From CAWGAJ01 sp963820545 (GTDB lineage: Bacteria; Planctomycetota; Planctomycetia; Pirellulales; Thermoguttaceae), in assembly GCA_963820545.1 (NCBI GenBank), contig CAWGAJ010000001.1, positions 2,294,001 through 2,358,000 on the forward strand: a stretch of DNA of 64,000 bases, given 5' to 3'. The translations under genes and the position numbers were made by a program. The number at the start of each line of letters is the position of its first letter. The first letter of the stretch is position 1. A model generated the notes under the pieces. It saw only the letters and a list, made by a program, of their open reading frames with translations. It did no database searches and was not told the DNA's origin. Of the stretch, positions 55,120 to 64,000 are shown in pieces.

Positions 55120-56529
55120 TCACTCCTCTTTGGTCTTTCCCTCGAGTCCCAACTGTACCATGCGGCGGTAAAGCCTGGGCCGGGTCAGGCCGAGCAATCG
55201 GGCGGCCTTGGCCTTATTGCCTTTTGCTCGGGCCAATGCACGCCGGATCAGTTCGCGCTCCACGCGGCCGAGAAATTCATCTAAGACGATGGTCTCTTCC
55301 GGCCGGCGCGGATAGGCCGCTGCCTGGGCAGCCAGGTGCAGTTGCTCGGGCAAATCGTCGACGCCGATTTCAGCGGCCGATGCCCGTCGATGCGCCTCGA
55401 CGATCACTTCCTCCAATTCGTCGATATTTCCTGGCCAGGAATAAGCATAAAGCCGATCCATTGCTTCCGGCGTGAAAGCAGTCACTTGTTTGGCAGATTT
55501 GGCATTGCACTCTTCCAAAAACGCCTGGGCCAATAGCGGCAGATCATCGCGGCGTCGCACCAGCGGCGGCAAGACAATCGTGATGGTGCTGAGAGCCGCT
55601 GCCAGATCCTCGCGGAATTGGCCGCGCGCAGCCATTTCCGGCAAGGCAATCTTCGCAGTGGAAATCAAGCGCAAGGGGAAGGGTTTTTTGGTGAACAGGG
55701 CTGCCAACTCCATCTGCAAGTCAACGGTTAGCTCGTCCACACCGTTGAGCAACAGCGTCGTTTGCCTGCCTTTATCGCCGGAAAGGTTTGCCCTGGCAAG
55801 CGCGGCGATTGTCGATGGGATTAGATCGGCAGCCAGCACAGAACAATCCAACGGGATCAGCCCCGAGGCCGGAGATACAGCGGCCAAATCTAAATGGCTG
55901 GCATAATGAATGGCCGCGGCCAGGTGCTGGCGTCCGCTGCCCGGAGGACCAACCAACAGCACGCTCAAGCGGCTGGCCGCGGCCAGCTCGACCTGGCGTC
56001 GGGCCAATCGCATGGCAGGGGTGTTGCCCACTAGTTGATCGGCTCTGAAACGTCCGGCCGCCTCTTGCCTGAAACGACGAATCGCCTCGTGCAAACGCAC
56101 AGCCTGTTCGTCCTCGCTGGATAAGATGTCCGTGCTGGGAGTTTTATCCGTCAGGTCGGCGACATCGACAATGGCAACCACGCCGATCAAATCTGCCGGA
56201 GGCGAGCCCAAGGGATGAAACCACGCGCGGCGTTCACGTATCAGACCGTCTTCGCCACGATAAGCAACACTGGCCGAAATATCTTGACCGGCTGTCACTG
56301 CCGGCGGCGGGCACAGGCCGGCCGCAGCCGTTTCGGGCGTGGAAATTGCGGCGGGAGTGTGATAGCGACACTGTATTCCAGGCAATTCTTCCGCTACCGG
56401 CCCCAACCAATTACTACAGGCCTGGTTGACAAAAATAATCGTAAGCTCGTCATCCAGCACATAAACAGGCTGTGCGGCCGCGTGAAAAAGCCGAGCAAGT
56501 TCCTTTGCATGGATTGATTTGGCAGCCAT
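55120..56529 (-). CDS. PAS-AAA+-Fis regulator, degenerate sigma-54 activator
   Basis: 469 residues. N-terminal PAS domain (AAAQPVYVLDDELTIIFVNQAC), central AAA+ domain beginning VGNTPAMRLARRQVELAA, and a Fis-type helix-turn-helix at the end (RALARAKGNKAKAARLLGLTRPRLYRRM). Two features needed for sigma-54 activation are missing: the Walker A Lys is Arg (GPPGSGRQH) and no GAFTGA loop is present where it should lie after the first strands. It should therefore bind DNA through Fis and sense a ligand through PAS, but is unlikely to remodel sigma-54 holoenzyme. It lies between nuoN and the DinB gene, with no response-receiver domain. Confidence 0.8.
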   Translation of the reverse strand: MAAKSIHAKELARLFHAAAQPVYVLDDELTIIFVNQACSNWLGPVAEELPGIQCRYHTPAAISTPETAAAGLCPPPAVTAGQDISASVAYRGEDGLIRERRAWFHPLGSPPADLIGVVAIVDVADLTDKTPSTDILSSEDEQAVRLHEAIRRFRQEAAGRFRADQLVGNTPAMRLARRQVELAAASRLSVLLVGPPGSGRQHLAAAIHYASHLDLAAVSPASGLIPLDCSVLAADLIPSTIAALARANLSGDKGRQTTLLLNGVDELTVDLQMELAALFTKKPFPLRLISTAKIALPEMAARGQFREDLAAALSTITIVLPPLVRRRDDLPLLAQAFLEECNAKSAKQVTAFTPEAMDRLYAYSWPGNIDELEEVIVEAHRRASAAEIGVDDLPEQLHLAAQAAAYPRRPEETIVLDEFLGRVERELIRRALARAKGNKAKAARLLGLTRPRLYRRMVQLGLEGKTKEE

Positions 56530-56606
56530 GCAACTTTAGCCGGATGGCACCGGCGGGTTAAAGGAAAAAATATGGAACAATTTTTTGTCGGGGTGACAAC
56601 TAGTTG

Positions 56607-58281
56607 TCACCGGGGGTCTTCATAATACAACAAAAATTCAAACCTGTAGATATATCCCGGGTAACTTATCGATAAAAAACCCTCGTCATCCACCGCTTCG
56701 GACTGGGGGCAGGCTGAAGCGGTGGTTTTTTTCGCATTTTTTGCGTAAGACTGCATTCGGATATCTAAGGTTCTTTCGATTCTTGTAAGTTGTGATATAT
56801 CCGGGCATGTACGATTTGATACTCTAATCAGCGGTGCGGGATAAAAACCAATTATAATTGTCACTACGGCACACGCTACGGCGGCAGTCCAGGCTCCCAA
56901 GCCGCCTTCGGCCGACTGTCTGTGCTCAGGGCCGCGAAAATACATGACAGACACGATCCGTAAGTAATAACCCGCTGAAATTGCCGCATTGAGCACGCCC
57001 AGGATCGCCAACAGAACAAACCAAAGCCGCATGTTTCCTCCTGCGCCGGATTGGGCATTGACATTCAGTGCACTGGCAAACAGATACAATTTGCCCCAAA
57101 AGCCTGCCAAAGGTGGGATGCCCGTAAGACTGAACATGAACACGGCGATCATCGCGGCGGCGCCCGGCCGGGTATGAGCCAGTCCTGATAGATCGTCGAC
57201 GGCTTCTATGGATTGCCGACGTTGTCCAAGAAATTCAAACATGGCGAATGTGCCTATTGTCGCAACCGTATAAACGCACAAATAGAACAAAATCGCCGCA
57301 ATCCCGTCCCAGGAATTTGGCAGGTTATTTTTTGTGGCCAAGGACACGGCCAGTCCGATTAGCAGGTAACCGCTGTGAGCAATGGAAGAATAGGCCATCA
57401 GCCGGCGAAGATTGTCCTGCCACAAGGCCATGGTATTTCCCAAGCGTCATAGTCAAAATCGCCAAGACAAGGGTGATTTGCCAGGCATAAGATGACAACT
57501 CGGGCATGGCCGTCCAAACCAATCGCACCAGCACAGTCAAGGCGGCCGCCTTGGGGACGACCGACAACAAGGCGGCGTTCTGATTTGTGGTGCCTTGATA
57601 GACATCCGGGGCGTAAAAATGAAATGGCACCACGGCCAGGCGAAAACTTAATCCGGCAAAAGTTAGCACTAAGGCAAGTTTGGCCAGATTGCCAAAGCCG
57701 GGAGGAAGCTCCTGCAAGTTAGTCATTGCCACCCGGATTCCCTCAAGATCTGTTGTGCCGGCAACGCCATAAATAAAGCTGAATCCATAAAGCAGAACGG
57801 CCGAGGCAAGCACGCTCAAATAGAAATACTTTGTTGTCGATTCCTGGGTTGCAGCACCGTATCTGCCCAGATAAAGCATGATGTAAGTGGGAATGGAGAT
57901 CAGTTCCAGGCTGACGAACAGAAGTATAAGGTCGTGGGCCGAAACTACCAACATTGCGCCCGCGGTCACTAATAAAAGCGATCCTATGGCCTCAGGCGTT
58001 CCCATGCTGGTTATAGGCCGGAGGTTCAGCAAGACCAAAAGCAGCGACAAGGCCAAGATCAGCCAGCGAATGTAGAGTGTAAAACCGTCATTTATTAAAG
58101 TGCCACTGTCTATTCCGCTCTGCTGACTACCTAAACAGATCATGGCCAAAGCAACTGCGGCCAAAGCGAGCCAACTCCAAGGCTTTTGCGTCTCGAAAAA
58201 TGCCCCCGCGATGTAGATCAAAACCGCCATGGCAACTATCACGATCTCGGGCAGCAGGAAGTAAATTGTGGAGTATGTCAT
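56607..58281 (-). CDS. nuoN: NADH-quinone oxidoreductase subunit N, one frameshift
   Basis: Proton-pumping antiporter-like subunit of complex I. Combined length about 555 residues. The first piece (58281 to about 57435) has the Glu-bearing helix FVSLELISIPTYIMLYLG and the Lys region FAGLSFRLAVVPFHFYAPDVYQG. At a GGGAAAT run near 57435 the frame changes, and the second piece continues NTMALWQDNLRRLMAYSSIAHSGY to the end. One extra A explains it. After the normal end (GFYPAPLIRV) about 70 residues of unlike sequence run through a hairpin (56690-56725), so the true stop has probably been lost by another error or mutation. Last gene of the nuo cluster here. Confidence 0.85.
56690..56732 (+). terminator. 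Strong hairpin with T7 inside the nuoN 3' extension
   Basis: CCACCGCTTC (56690-56699) and GAAGCGGTGG (56716-56725), then TTTTTTT on the + strand. On the - strand the nearest T-run is 10 bases past the stem. It could terminate nuoN transcripts and suggests that the nuoN coding region truly ends before it. Confidence 0.55.
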
Positions 58282-58340
58282 AGTGGTCAGTGGACGGTGG
58301 TCAGTCCGCCGAAGGCAGAGTGGTCAGAGAATCGAGGGTC
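58282..58340. repeat. CCACTGACCAC repeat upstream of nuoN
   Basis: In the nuoN sense direction: GACTGACCACCGTCCACTGACCACT immediately before ATG (split as GACTGACCACCG and TCCACTGACCACT). A related copy precedes nuoJ (63521-63567), and a variant lies before 60199. A second repeat, GAATCGAGG-GTCGGGGATCG, also occurs near 9880. Confidence 0.55.
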
Positions 58341-58373
58341 GGGGATCGTGAATGGCATTTTACAGCCAAGAAT

Positions 58374-60053
58374 TCAAGATGCTGAACCCTGAACCCTGAA
58401 CTCCGAACCCTTAGTTTGGTTATTGGATGCCTTTGGCACTTCTCTGTCTGCGGCGGCCTTAATCACGCTGGCGTTTAGCTCTTTCAGCGTGGGGCTCATA
58501 CGATCGAGAAAGAAACGGGGCTGCACGCCGATCCAAACAATAAAGATCGCCAGCGGGGCTAAGGCAAAAATTTCGCGCAAACCAAGATCGCGTACCGGTT
58601 CATGCTGATTATTGTTTATGGGTTCCTTAAGCGGGCCGAAAAATACCCGCTGCACCAGCCACAACATGTACCAGGCCCCCAAAACCACGCCCGAGAGGGC
58701 CAATACGGCAATGATGCGAAATTGCCAGGCATAAAAGGGCGCGGTTTCGCTCCAACCGCGTTGGAACATGCCCAGAAGCAATAAAAATTCTCCTACAAAT
58801 CCGTTCAGTCCGGGCAGTCCGATGCTGGAAAGCGTCAATAAAAGCATAAAAAAACTGAGTACAGGCAGTCGGCGCGACAGTCCGCCCAGATCGGCAATCT
58901 GCCGGGTGTGGTAGCGATCATAAATCATGCCTACAATGGCAAACAGCCCGCCGGTCGAAAGCCCATGGTTGATCATTTGCAAGGTCCCGCCTTCGATGCC
59001 CAGCGGATTGGCGGCAAATAGTCCGATCATGCAGAATCCCATGTGGCCAATGCTGGAATAGGCAATCAGCCGTTTGATATCGTGTTGAGCCAAGGCCACC
59101 AGAGAGCCGTAAATAACGCCTGCCAACGATAGCCAAAGCATCAATGGCATCAGCGCGGCCGAGGCATGGGGCAGCATGGGCAGATTGAATCGGGCGAATC
59201 CGTACGTGCCGATCTTCAACAGCACCCCTGCCAGAATCACGCTGCCAGCCGTGGGGGCCTCGACGTGGGCCAACGGCAGCCAGGTATGCAGCGGAACCAG
59301 CGGCACCTTGACGGCAAATCCGGCAAACAGCGCCAAAAATATCCACGTCTGCACCGCAGGATCCATGGGTCGCAGGGCAAAGCCGCTTGTTAAAGCAGGA
59401 ATGGAAAAGGTCATTTTCCATGTCGCTGCCTCTCCGATGGGATGATAGTAATCCCAAAGCACGATTGCCAAAAGTCCCAGGAACGTAAGCACGCTGCCGG
59501 CAAGCGTGAAGAGGAAAAATTTGATTGCCGCATATCGCCGCTCCGTGCTTCCCCAAATGCCGATGAGGAAAAAAAGCGGAATCAGCGTAAACTCGAAAAA
59601 CACATAAAAAAGGATAATATCCCGGGCGACAAACACGCCCAACATGCCGGTTTCGAGGATCAAGAGCAGCCGGTAATATAGCGAGGCCTGGGGGACAATC
59701 GCTTCCCAACCGACCAGCACGGCCACGATCATCAATAGCGCGGTAAGCCCGAAAAGCCATAGGCTTAAGCCATCCAGGGCGATGCTGAAGCGGATATCGA
59801 CGCTCGCTCCAGCGAACCAGGCAACGTCGGTTTTGGCAAAAGGTTCGGTTCCGCCCGGATAGTAATAAATCAGCACGGCAGCCACGACAAAGGTCAACAG
59901 CACGCCGATCAAGGCATACAATCGCGATTGCTCTCTACTTCTGGGCAGCAGCAATGCAATGACCAGCGGAAAAAACACTGCCGTTAACAACAAGGATGAC
60001 ATAAAAAGAGGGATTAGAGTCTTTGTGTTGATATTTGAGCGCATTTTGCGCAC
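58374..60053 (-). CDS. nuoM: NADH-quinone oxidoreductase subunit M
   Basis: Up to 559 residues; ATG 60002 (MSSLLLTAVFFPLVI) is the most family-like start, with an upstream extension to 60053. Fourteen or so transmembrane helices with the family signatures: Glu helix FFEFTLIPLFFLIGIWG, Lys region PLVPLHTWLPLAHVEAPT, AYSSIGHMGFCMIGLF, and LNGFVGEFLLLLGMF. The last ~13 residues (GSEFRVQGSAS) come from a dispersed repeat that supplies the stop. Reading frame intact. Part of nuoI-J-K-L-M-N; pumps protons in the complex I membrane arm. Confidence 0.92.
   Translation of the reverse strand: MRKMRSNINTKTLIPLFMSSLLLTAVFFPLVIALLLPRSREQSRLYALIGVLLTFVVAAVLIYYYPGGTEPFAKTDVAWFAGASVDIRFSIALDGLSLWLFGLTALLMIVAVLVGWEAIVPQASLYYRLLLILETGMLGVFVARDIILFYVFFEFTLIPLFFLIGIWGSTERRYAAIKFFLFTLAGSVLTFLGLLAIVLWDYYHPIGEAATWKMTFSIPALTSGFALRPMDPAVQTWIFLALFAGFAVKVPLVPLHTWLPLAHVEAPTAGSVILAGVLLKIGTYGFARFNLPMLPHASAALMPLMLWLSLAGVIYGSLVALAQHDIKRLIAYSSIGHMGFCMIGLFAANPLGIEGGTLQMINHGLSTGGLFAIVGMIYDRYHTRQIADLGGLSRRLPVLSFFMLLLTLSSIGLPGLNGFVGEFLLLLGMFQRGWSETAPFYAWQFRIIAVLALSGVVLGAWYMLWLVQRVFFGPLKEPINNNQHEPVRDLGLREIFALAPLAIFIVWIGVQPRFFLDRMSPTLKELNASVIKAAADREVPKASNNQTKGSEFRVQGSAS
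58383..58410 (-). repeat. GGGTTCAGGGTTC repeat forming the nuoM C-terminus
   Basis: Sense units GGGTTCGGAGTTCAGGGTTC extend the nuoM coding sequence. Related units form bases 2522-2570 in the signal-peptide region of another gene. Confidence 0.6.
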
Positions 60054-60089
60054 ATCAAGTACAGTAGTTTGTTCAGTATATCATAAAAC

Positions 60090-60129
60090 CGCGACCGGTG
60101 GTCGCGTTTTGGTTGCGGCCGTAGGCCGC
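60090..60129. repeat. Two short GC hairpins upstream of nuoM
   Basis: CGCGACC-GGT-GGTCGCG (60090-60106) and GCGGCC-GTA-GGCCGC (60115-60129), in the intergenic stretch between nuoL and nuoM, followed by GGGATTTGGGATTAGGGATTAG-like repeat sequence (60133-60154). Confidence 0.6.
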
Positions 60130-60177
60130 GCTAGGGATTTGGGATTAGGGATTAGAAAAAGTGGATAGTGGTTAGTG

Positions 60178-60197
60178 CGAAACCGCAAGCGGTTTCG
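60178..60197. repeat. Hairpin at the nuoL 3' end
   Basis: CGAAACCGC-AA-GCGGTTTCG, two bases past the nuoL stop; a partial relative (AAACC...CGGTTT) lies at 63549 upstream of nuoJ. Confidence 0.6.
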
Positions 60198-60198
60198 G

Positions 60199-62269
60199 TT
60201 ACATTAACAGTAGTATCATTAACACCAAAACTCCAAAGACCATGGTCAGGGCGTAAAACTGGATCAAGCCGCCTTGCAATGGACGCAGCGATGAACCGAT
60301 CCAACGCGGCACAAAACCGCAAAAATCGACCAGCCGATCAATAACTTGGCCATCGAACCAGGCACAAAAGCGTGCCAAAATCAATAGCGGCCATACTACT
60401 AATGCATAATACAGCGGATCAAAAAAGAATTTTCCGAACGAGAGTCGGTAGAGGCTAAAGAAATCCAAAACCGTGGTTATTCGCTTCACAATTTGCCGCG
60501 GACCAAGGTAGAGCAAGGCAGTCAAGAATATTCCGGCAACCGTCAAGGCTGTACTCTTAAAAGCAATCGACAAATGCAGTGCCTCTTGGGCGGCCGTTTC
60601 AGATGGGCCCCCTAAGAACGCCAGCGACGGCGCTCGGGCGAGCATATCGCTCAGGCCGTGCGTCCATGCCAACCACACTCCCACAATCAGCGAGCCGAAG
60701 GCCAATATCACCAGGGGCACGGTCATTGTGCGCGGCGATTCGTGCGCGTGAGAGCCAGCCTCCCGGGGTATTTTTTCTTCACCATAAAACGCCATGAAAA
60801 ACGGCCGGAAGGTATAGAGATCGATCAATAATATTCCTAACAACGTGGTCCAGTAGAAGAGTTCATATACCCAATTTGATTTTTCCGCCGTGGCCAGCAA
60901 AATCGCGTCCTTGCTCCAAAAGCCGGCAAAGGGAAACATGCCGACCATTGCCAGGGCGCCAAAGAGGAACGTCCAATGTGTAATGGGCAGGCGGTGGCGC
61001 AGGCCACTGAAATTGCGGATGTCGATCACTCCGCCCATGGCGTGCATTAAGCTGCCGCGCAGAGAAACAACAGCGCCTTGAAGAACGCATGAGTAATCAG
61101 GTGAAACATGCCTGCGGTTGCGCCGATGAGCGTGCCCGTGCCCATGGCGAGAAACATATATCCCAAGTGACTGATGGTCGAATAGGCGAGGATGCGTTTC
61201 AAGTCGGTTTGAGTGATAGCGATAATTGCCCCTAAAAGCGCGGTCGCACCGCCGATAACGGTCACCGCCTGCAAAGCAACCGGCGAGGCGGCAAACAGCG
61301 GCATGCATCGCCCTAGCATGTATACTCCGGCCGTGACCATCGTGGCGGCGTGGATCAAGGCGCTCACGGGCGTGGGGCCTTCCATGGCGTCGGGCAACCA
61401 TACGTGCAAAGGAAATTGCGCGCTTTTGCCGCAGGCGCCAGTAATAACAATAAACAAATCGTCGTACCCAGCCCTCCGCCGATGAATTGGTCTGGCGCTG
61501 CTAGTCGCGTCTGACCCAGCACGCCGGTGCTGGCCACGGTATCGTTGATAACCGTGTCGTGGAAATCGAGAGTACCATATACTGTCCAGATCAAGAAAAT
61601 GCCCAGGGCAAAGCCAAAATCTCCAATGCGGTTGACCAAAAACGCCTTTTTCCCGGCGGCGACGGCTTCGGGCTTTTCATACCAGAAGCCGATCAACAGA
61701 TAACTGCACAGCCCCACCGCTTCCCAAAACACGTAAAGCAGCACGAAGTTGCTCACGGAAACGAGCATGGTCATGGAGAAGACGAACAGCGCAATATAAC
61801 TGTAAAAACGCCAGTAACCGCGATCGCCGTGCATGTAACCAATAGAATAAACGGCCACCAAAAGTGAGATCAACGTGACCACAGCCAGCATAACGGCCGT
61901 GAGCGTATCGGCCCGCAAGACGATATCCACATGAAAATTACCCCAGCCCGGCTGTTCTTTTAAATCTATGGATCCTGCGAGAGGCCGTGAATAAGCGCCG
62001 TTCATTTGTGCCCAAGACCAAAGGGTCACGATTTTTTCATAACCTATATATCCGGTACCGTCTTTGTCATCATATTTCGGTGTTTTCGAGGCTGCCTGTT
62101 GTACTTGATACAGCAGCATCATACTGGCAGCGCAAGAGACCAATAAAGCCAGAATCGTGGGCCAATGGCTCCGCTCGCGTAATACCCGAGGTCCGAGCAC
62201 GGCCGTCAATAGCGCGGCAGCCAACGGTAAGGTGGGAATCAAAATCAGCAGTATTTTGATTTCAGGCAT
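60199..62269 (-). CDS. nuoL: NADH-quinone oxidoreductase subunit L, two frameshifts
   Basis: Three overlapping pieces make one ordinary NuoL of about 680 residues. Piece 1 (62269 to about 61450): N-terminal helices with FHVDIVLRADTLTAVMLAVV, FVLLYVFWEAVGLCSYLLIGFW and KKAFLVNRIGDFGFALGIF. Piece 2 (about 61455 to 61060): ACGKSAQFPLHVWLPDAMEGP and TDLKRILAYSTISHLGYMFLA. Piece 3 (about 61060 to 60199): MHAMGGVIDIRNFSG through the C-terminal amphipathic helix. Shifts lie near 61450 and 61060. Nothing else is lost, so base-level errors are the simplest reading. Lies between nuoK and nuoM on the same strand. Confidence 0.87.
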
Positions 62270-62283
62270 TCTTCATCACTCTT

Positions 62284-62730
62284 TTACACCTCCGGCCGAT
62301 AATCGGTTTTTTCGTGCGGCACTTTTGGTTCAATGCCGGCCGGTGTGAGCCGAGGCCAAGACTCGGGCACTTCTTCAGGTTCGTCGAGTGGATGATCTTG
62401 AAACGGCGGCTGATTGGCTTCGCGCAAGGTTTGCCAGTCGGCAACGTCGAGCTTGCCGCGACGCTGGAACAACGCCGTCACCAGCGCCAAAACAATGGCG
62501 GCCTCGCAAGCCGCAACGGCAATGATGAAAATCACCAGCATCTGTCCGCCAAAATCGTTGTGATACCGGCTCCAGGCCACCAGGCTTAAAGACACGCCTT
62601 GCAGCATCATTTCCACGGCCAGGAACATGACGATCATGTTGCGCCGGCTGATAAAGCCGATCAAGCCGATGCCAAAGAGCAAGGCGCCGACGATCAGGTA
62701 ATTGTTCAACAAGGCCATTTCCGCAGGCAT
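62284..62730 (-). CDS. nuoK: NADH-quinone oxidoreductase subunit K
   Basis: 148 residues from ATG 62730 (ATG 62718 is an alternative; the frame opens at 62763). Three helices with the conserved acidic positions: NMIVMFLAVEMMLQGVSL and AVAACEAAIVLALVTALFQRRG. Standard NuoK ends about here at ~100 residues; this one continues for ~50 hydrophilic residues (LDVADWQTLREANQ to KTDYRPEV). Membrane-arm subunit of complex I, next to nuoJ. Confidence 0.92.
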   Translation of the reverse strand: MPAEMALLNNYLIVGALLFGIGLIGFISRRNMIVMFLAVEMMLQGVSLSLVAWSRYHNDFGGQMLVIFIIAVAACEAAIVLALVTALFQRRGKLDVADWQTLREANQPPFQDHPLDEPEEVPESWPRLTPAGIEPKVPHEKTDYRPEV

Positions 62731-62743
62731 GGTTTTGATTTTT

Positions 62744-63520
62744 TTAACTGAAAAAAACCTCACCCTGATCCTCTTCCAAAGGACGAGGGGAGTTTTGGGA
62801 TAGTTTGTTAGTTGAACTTCTTCTGGACTGGGCCACGATCACGGCCGCGCCGACAAGGGCGGTCAACAGCAACAAGCCGGCAATTTCGATGGCCAGCAAA
62901 TGCCGGCCGTAAAGCTCGGCGCCAAAACTGGCCACGTGATACGGCGAAAGCACCCCTTGGGCCAATTCTTCGGCGCTGGGTGGGTAAATCATTGGCGTGC
63001 CCGGTGCAGTGGTAGCGGAGAATACGCTGCCAATGGTCATCGACAATACGCCCACGATACATATGCCCACGACAGCCGAAATCAAGGCTTCCCAACTAAC
63101 GCGGTCGTAGATGGCCTTGCCTTCGGGCTGGGCTAGCATGAGCACGAACAAAAAGGTTACCAAAATCGCGCCGGCATACACCACGATGGTGGCTACGGCC
63201 AGAAACTGTGCCCCACTGAGGAGAAACAATCCTGCCACTGCCAGCAAAGTCAACCCGAACCAGATCGCGCAATAAACCGGATTGCGGAAAGTGATTGTAG
63301 ATACTGCGGCCACAGCGGTTACTCCTGCCAGGATAGAAAACACGCTTTGGGAAACCCAATCGCCCAACAGCGGCATCTGGGATGCGCCTAAACCCAAGGC
63401 GATAACTGCCATCACAGCGCCGATCGAACGTCCCCGTCCAATGCCGCGCGGCAGCAACAACCACATTCCCAGCGCTGCCAGGAATGTTGCGATCATCAAG
63501 ATGTAATGGGAATGAAGCAT
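62744..63520 (-). CDS. nuoJ: NADH-quinone oxidoreductase subunit J
   Basis: 258 residues from ATG 63520 (MLHSHYILMIATFLAAL); the frame opens at 63559 but the upstream part is repeat sequence. Five helices, with the conserved region NPVYCAIWFGLTLLAVAGLFLL and VATIVVYAGAILVTFLFVLML. The last residues (SPRPLEEDQGEVFFS) are encoded by a copy of the CCCTC repeat. Complex I membrane arm. Confidence 0.9.
   Translation of the reverse strand: MLHSHYILMIATFLAALGMWLLLPRGIGRGRSIGAVMAVIALGLGASQMPLLGDWVSQSVFSILAGVTAVAAVSTITFRNPVYCAIWFGLTLLAVAGLFLLSGAQFLAVATIVVYAGAILVTFLFVLMLAQPEGKAIYDRVSWEALISAVVGICIVGVLSMTIGSVFSATTAPGTPMIYPPSAEELAQGVLSPYHVASFGAELYGRHLLAIEIAGLLLLTALVGAAVIVAQSRRSSTNKLSQNSPRPLEEDQGEVFFS
62758..62803. 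repeat. CCCTC repeat, copy c, inside the nuoJ 3' end
   Basis: CCTCACCCTGATCCTCTTCC and the tail GAGGGGAGTTTTGGGATAG match copies a and b; the hairpin is imperfect. It forms the nuoJ C-terminus. Confidence 0.65.
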
Positions 63521-63567
63521 GTTAGTGGACAGTGGGCGGTGGACAGTGCGAAACCACAAGCGGTTTT
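63521..63567. repeat. CCACTGTCCAC repeat upstream of nuoJ
   Basis: In the nuoJ sense: GCACTGTCCACCGCCCACTG and TCCACTAAC directly before ATG. Related to the repeat upstream of nuoN. Confidence 0.55.
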
Positions 63568-63603
63568 ATTAAGTTTTCCCTTCTCAGTTTCCCGTATTTG
63601 TCA

Positions 63604-63631
63604 TTCATCCTTCATCGCTCATCCTTCATCC
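63604..63631 (-). repeat. GGATGAA 3'-end repeat, copy 5
   Basis: Units of GGATGAA overlap the nuoI stop and supply its last codons (RMKDER), in the sense of nuoI. Confidence 0.65.
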
Positions 63632-64000
63632 TTTCAGTACGAGAGGGTTCGGCGTCTTTGGTTTGATCATAGATGCTCAGCAATTTTTCCTTGTCGAAAA
63701 TCATCTCTTCGCGGCTCTTTCCCGAAAGGTCATAAAGGCTGGTCAGTTCAATGGCATCCACGGGACAGGCCTCTTCGCACATCCCGCAATAGATACACCG
63801 TAGTTCGTCGATTGTGAAGGACTGGGGGTATTTTTCGCGGTCAGGCCAGGGGCTTTCGGCGGCCACGATGTCGATGCAATTTGCCGGACAGGCCGTGGCA
63901 CAGAGAAAACAAGCCACACATTTTACCCGGCCTTGTTCGTCCCGGTTCAGCCGATGCACGCCCCGATAGATGATCGGATCGGGTATTTCGTGCTTTTCCT
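63612..64000 (-). CDS. nuoI: NADH-quinone oxidoreductase subunit I (cut by right edge)
   Basis: About 129 C-terminal residues are visible and the frame is open to the edge (KHEIPDPIIYRGVHRLNRDE). Two 4Fe-4S motifs: CVACFLCATACPANC and CIYCGMCEEACP. These carry clusters N6a and N6b between the peripheral and membrane arms of complex I. The C-terminus is set by a GGATGAA repeat. nuoJ follows on the same strand. Confidence 0.93.
   Translation of the reverse strand, partial: EKHEIPDPIIYRGVHRLNRDEQGRVKCVACFLCATACPANCIDIVAAESPWPDREKYPQSFTIDELRCIYCGMCEEACPVDAIELTSLYDLSGKSREEMIFDKEKLLSIYDQTKDAEPSRTERMKDER

Noticed and set aside
60199..62269. Three separate short complex I genes
   Set aside because: The pieces together give one continuous NuoL in order, with overlaps only at the frame changes.

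Overview
The window is a piece of a bacterial chromosome, most probably from the Planctomycetota (Pirellulales-like). Several gene families point there: large exported coiled-coil proteins beside an NPCBM-domain protein and a run of S1C protease-like genes, a shortened SecA, a DUF5107/TPR exoprotein, a TMTC-like membrane protein with TPRs, and a bd-like oxidase with a fused c-type haem. This is inferred from recognised families; no database search was run.

Layout. 1-9.8 kb (+ strand): exported coiled-coil proteins, an NPCBM protein and three consecutive S1C/PDZ proteins, of which only the first keeps a full catalytic triad. 10.0-13.3 kb (-): short SecA homologue and a Pro/Ser-rich lipoprotein. 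13.5-28.1 kb: a polysaccharide-degradation cluster on the - strand (DUF5107-TPR, GH35, GH2, GH31, agarase-like), interrupted by one + strand TMTC/TPR membrane protein. 29.08-44.22 kb: an integrated element of about 15.1 kb bounded by a 52-bp direct repeat that is the 3' part of a tRNA-Lys gene. 44.5-54.5 kb (-): prolyl oligopeptidase, RND pump and its membrane-fusion partner, and a bd-type-like oxidase pair preceded by a tiny gene with an in-frame TGA. 54.6-56.5 kb (-): DinB-like protein and a degenerate sigma-54-activator-like regulator. 56.6-64 kb (-): nuoI-J-K-L-M-N, encoding the membrane arm of complex I, with nuoI cut by the right edge.

The element is the most unusual part. It has two adjacent tyrosine recombinases next to the tRNA, a winged-helix-like protein, an excisionase-like helix-turn-helix protein, a DnaB-N/RecA-like replication ATPase followed directly by an iteron-like array, and a P27-type small terminase subunit. 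No large terminase, portal, capsid or tape-measure gene is present. This is the core layout of phage-inducible islands (satellites). It also carries a lethal-factor-like zinc peptidase and a block of large Cys/Trp-rich surface-type proteins that looks like a receptor-binding module. My working hypothesis is a planctomycete phage satellite bringing its own adhesion genes; a decayed prophage is the alternative.

Two general features cut across the window. About ten genes are split by single-base frameshifts, including universally needed nuoL and nuoN, which suggests draft-quality sequence. Several families of short dispersed repeats sit at gene ends in fixed orientation, sometimes supplying the last codons and the stop.
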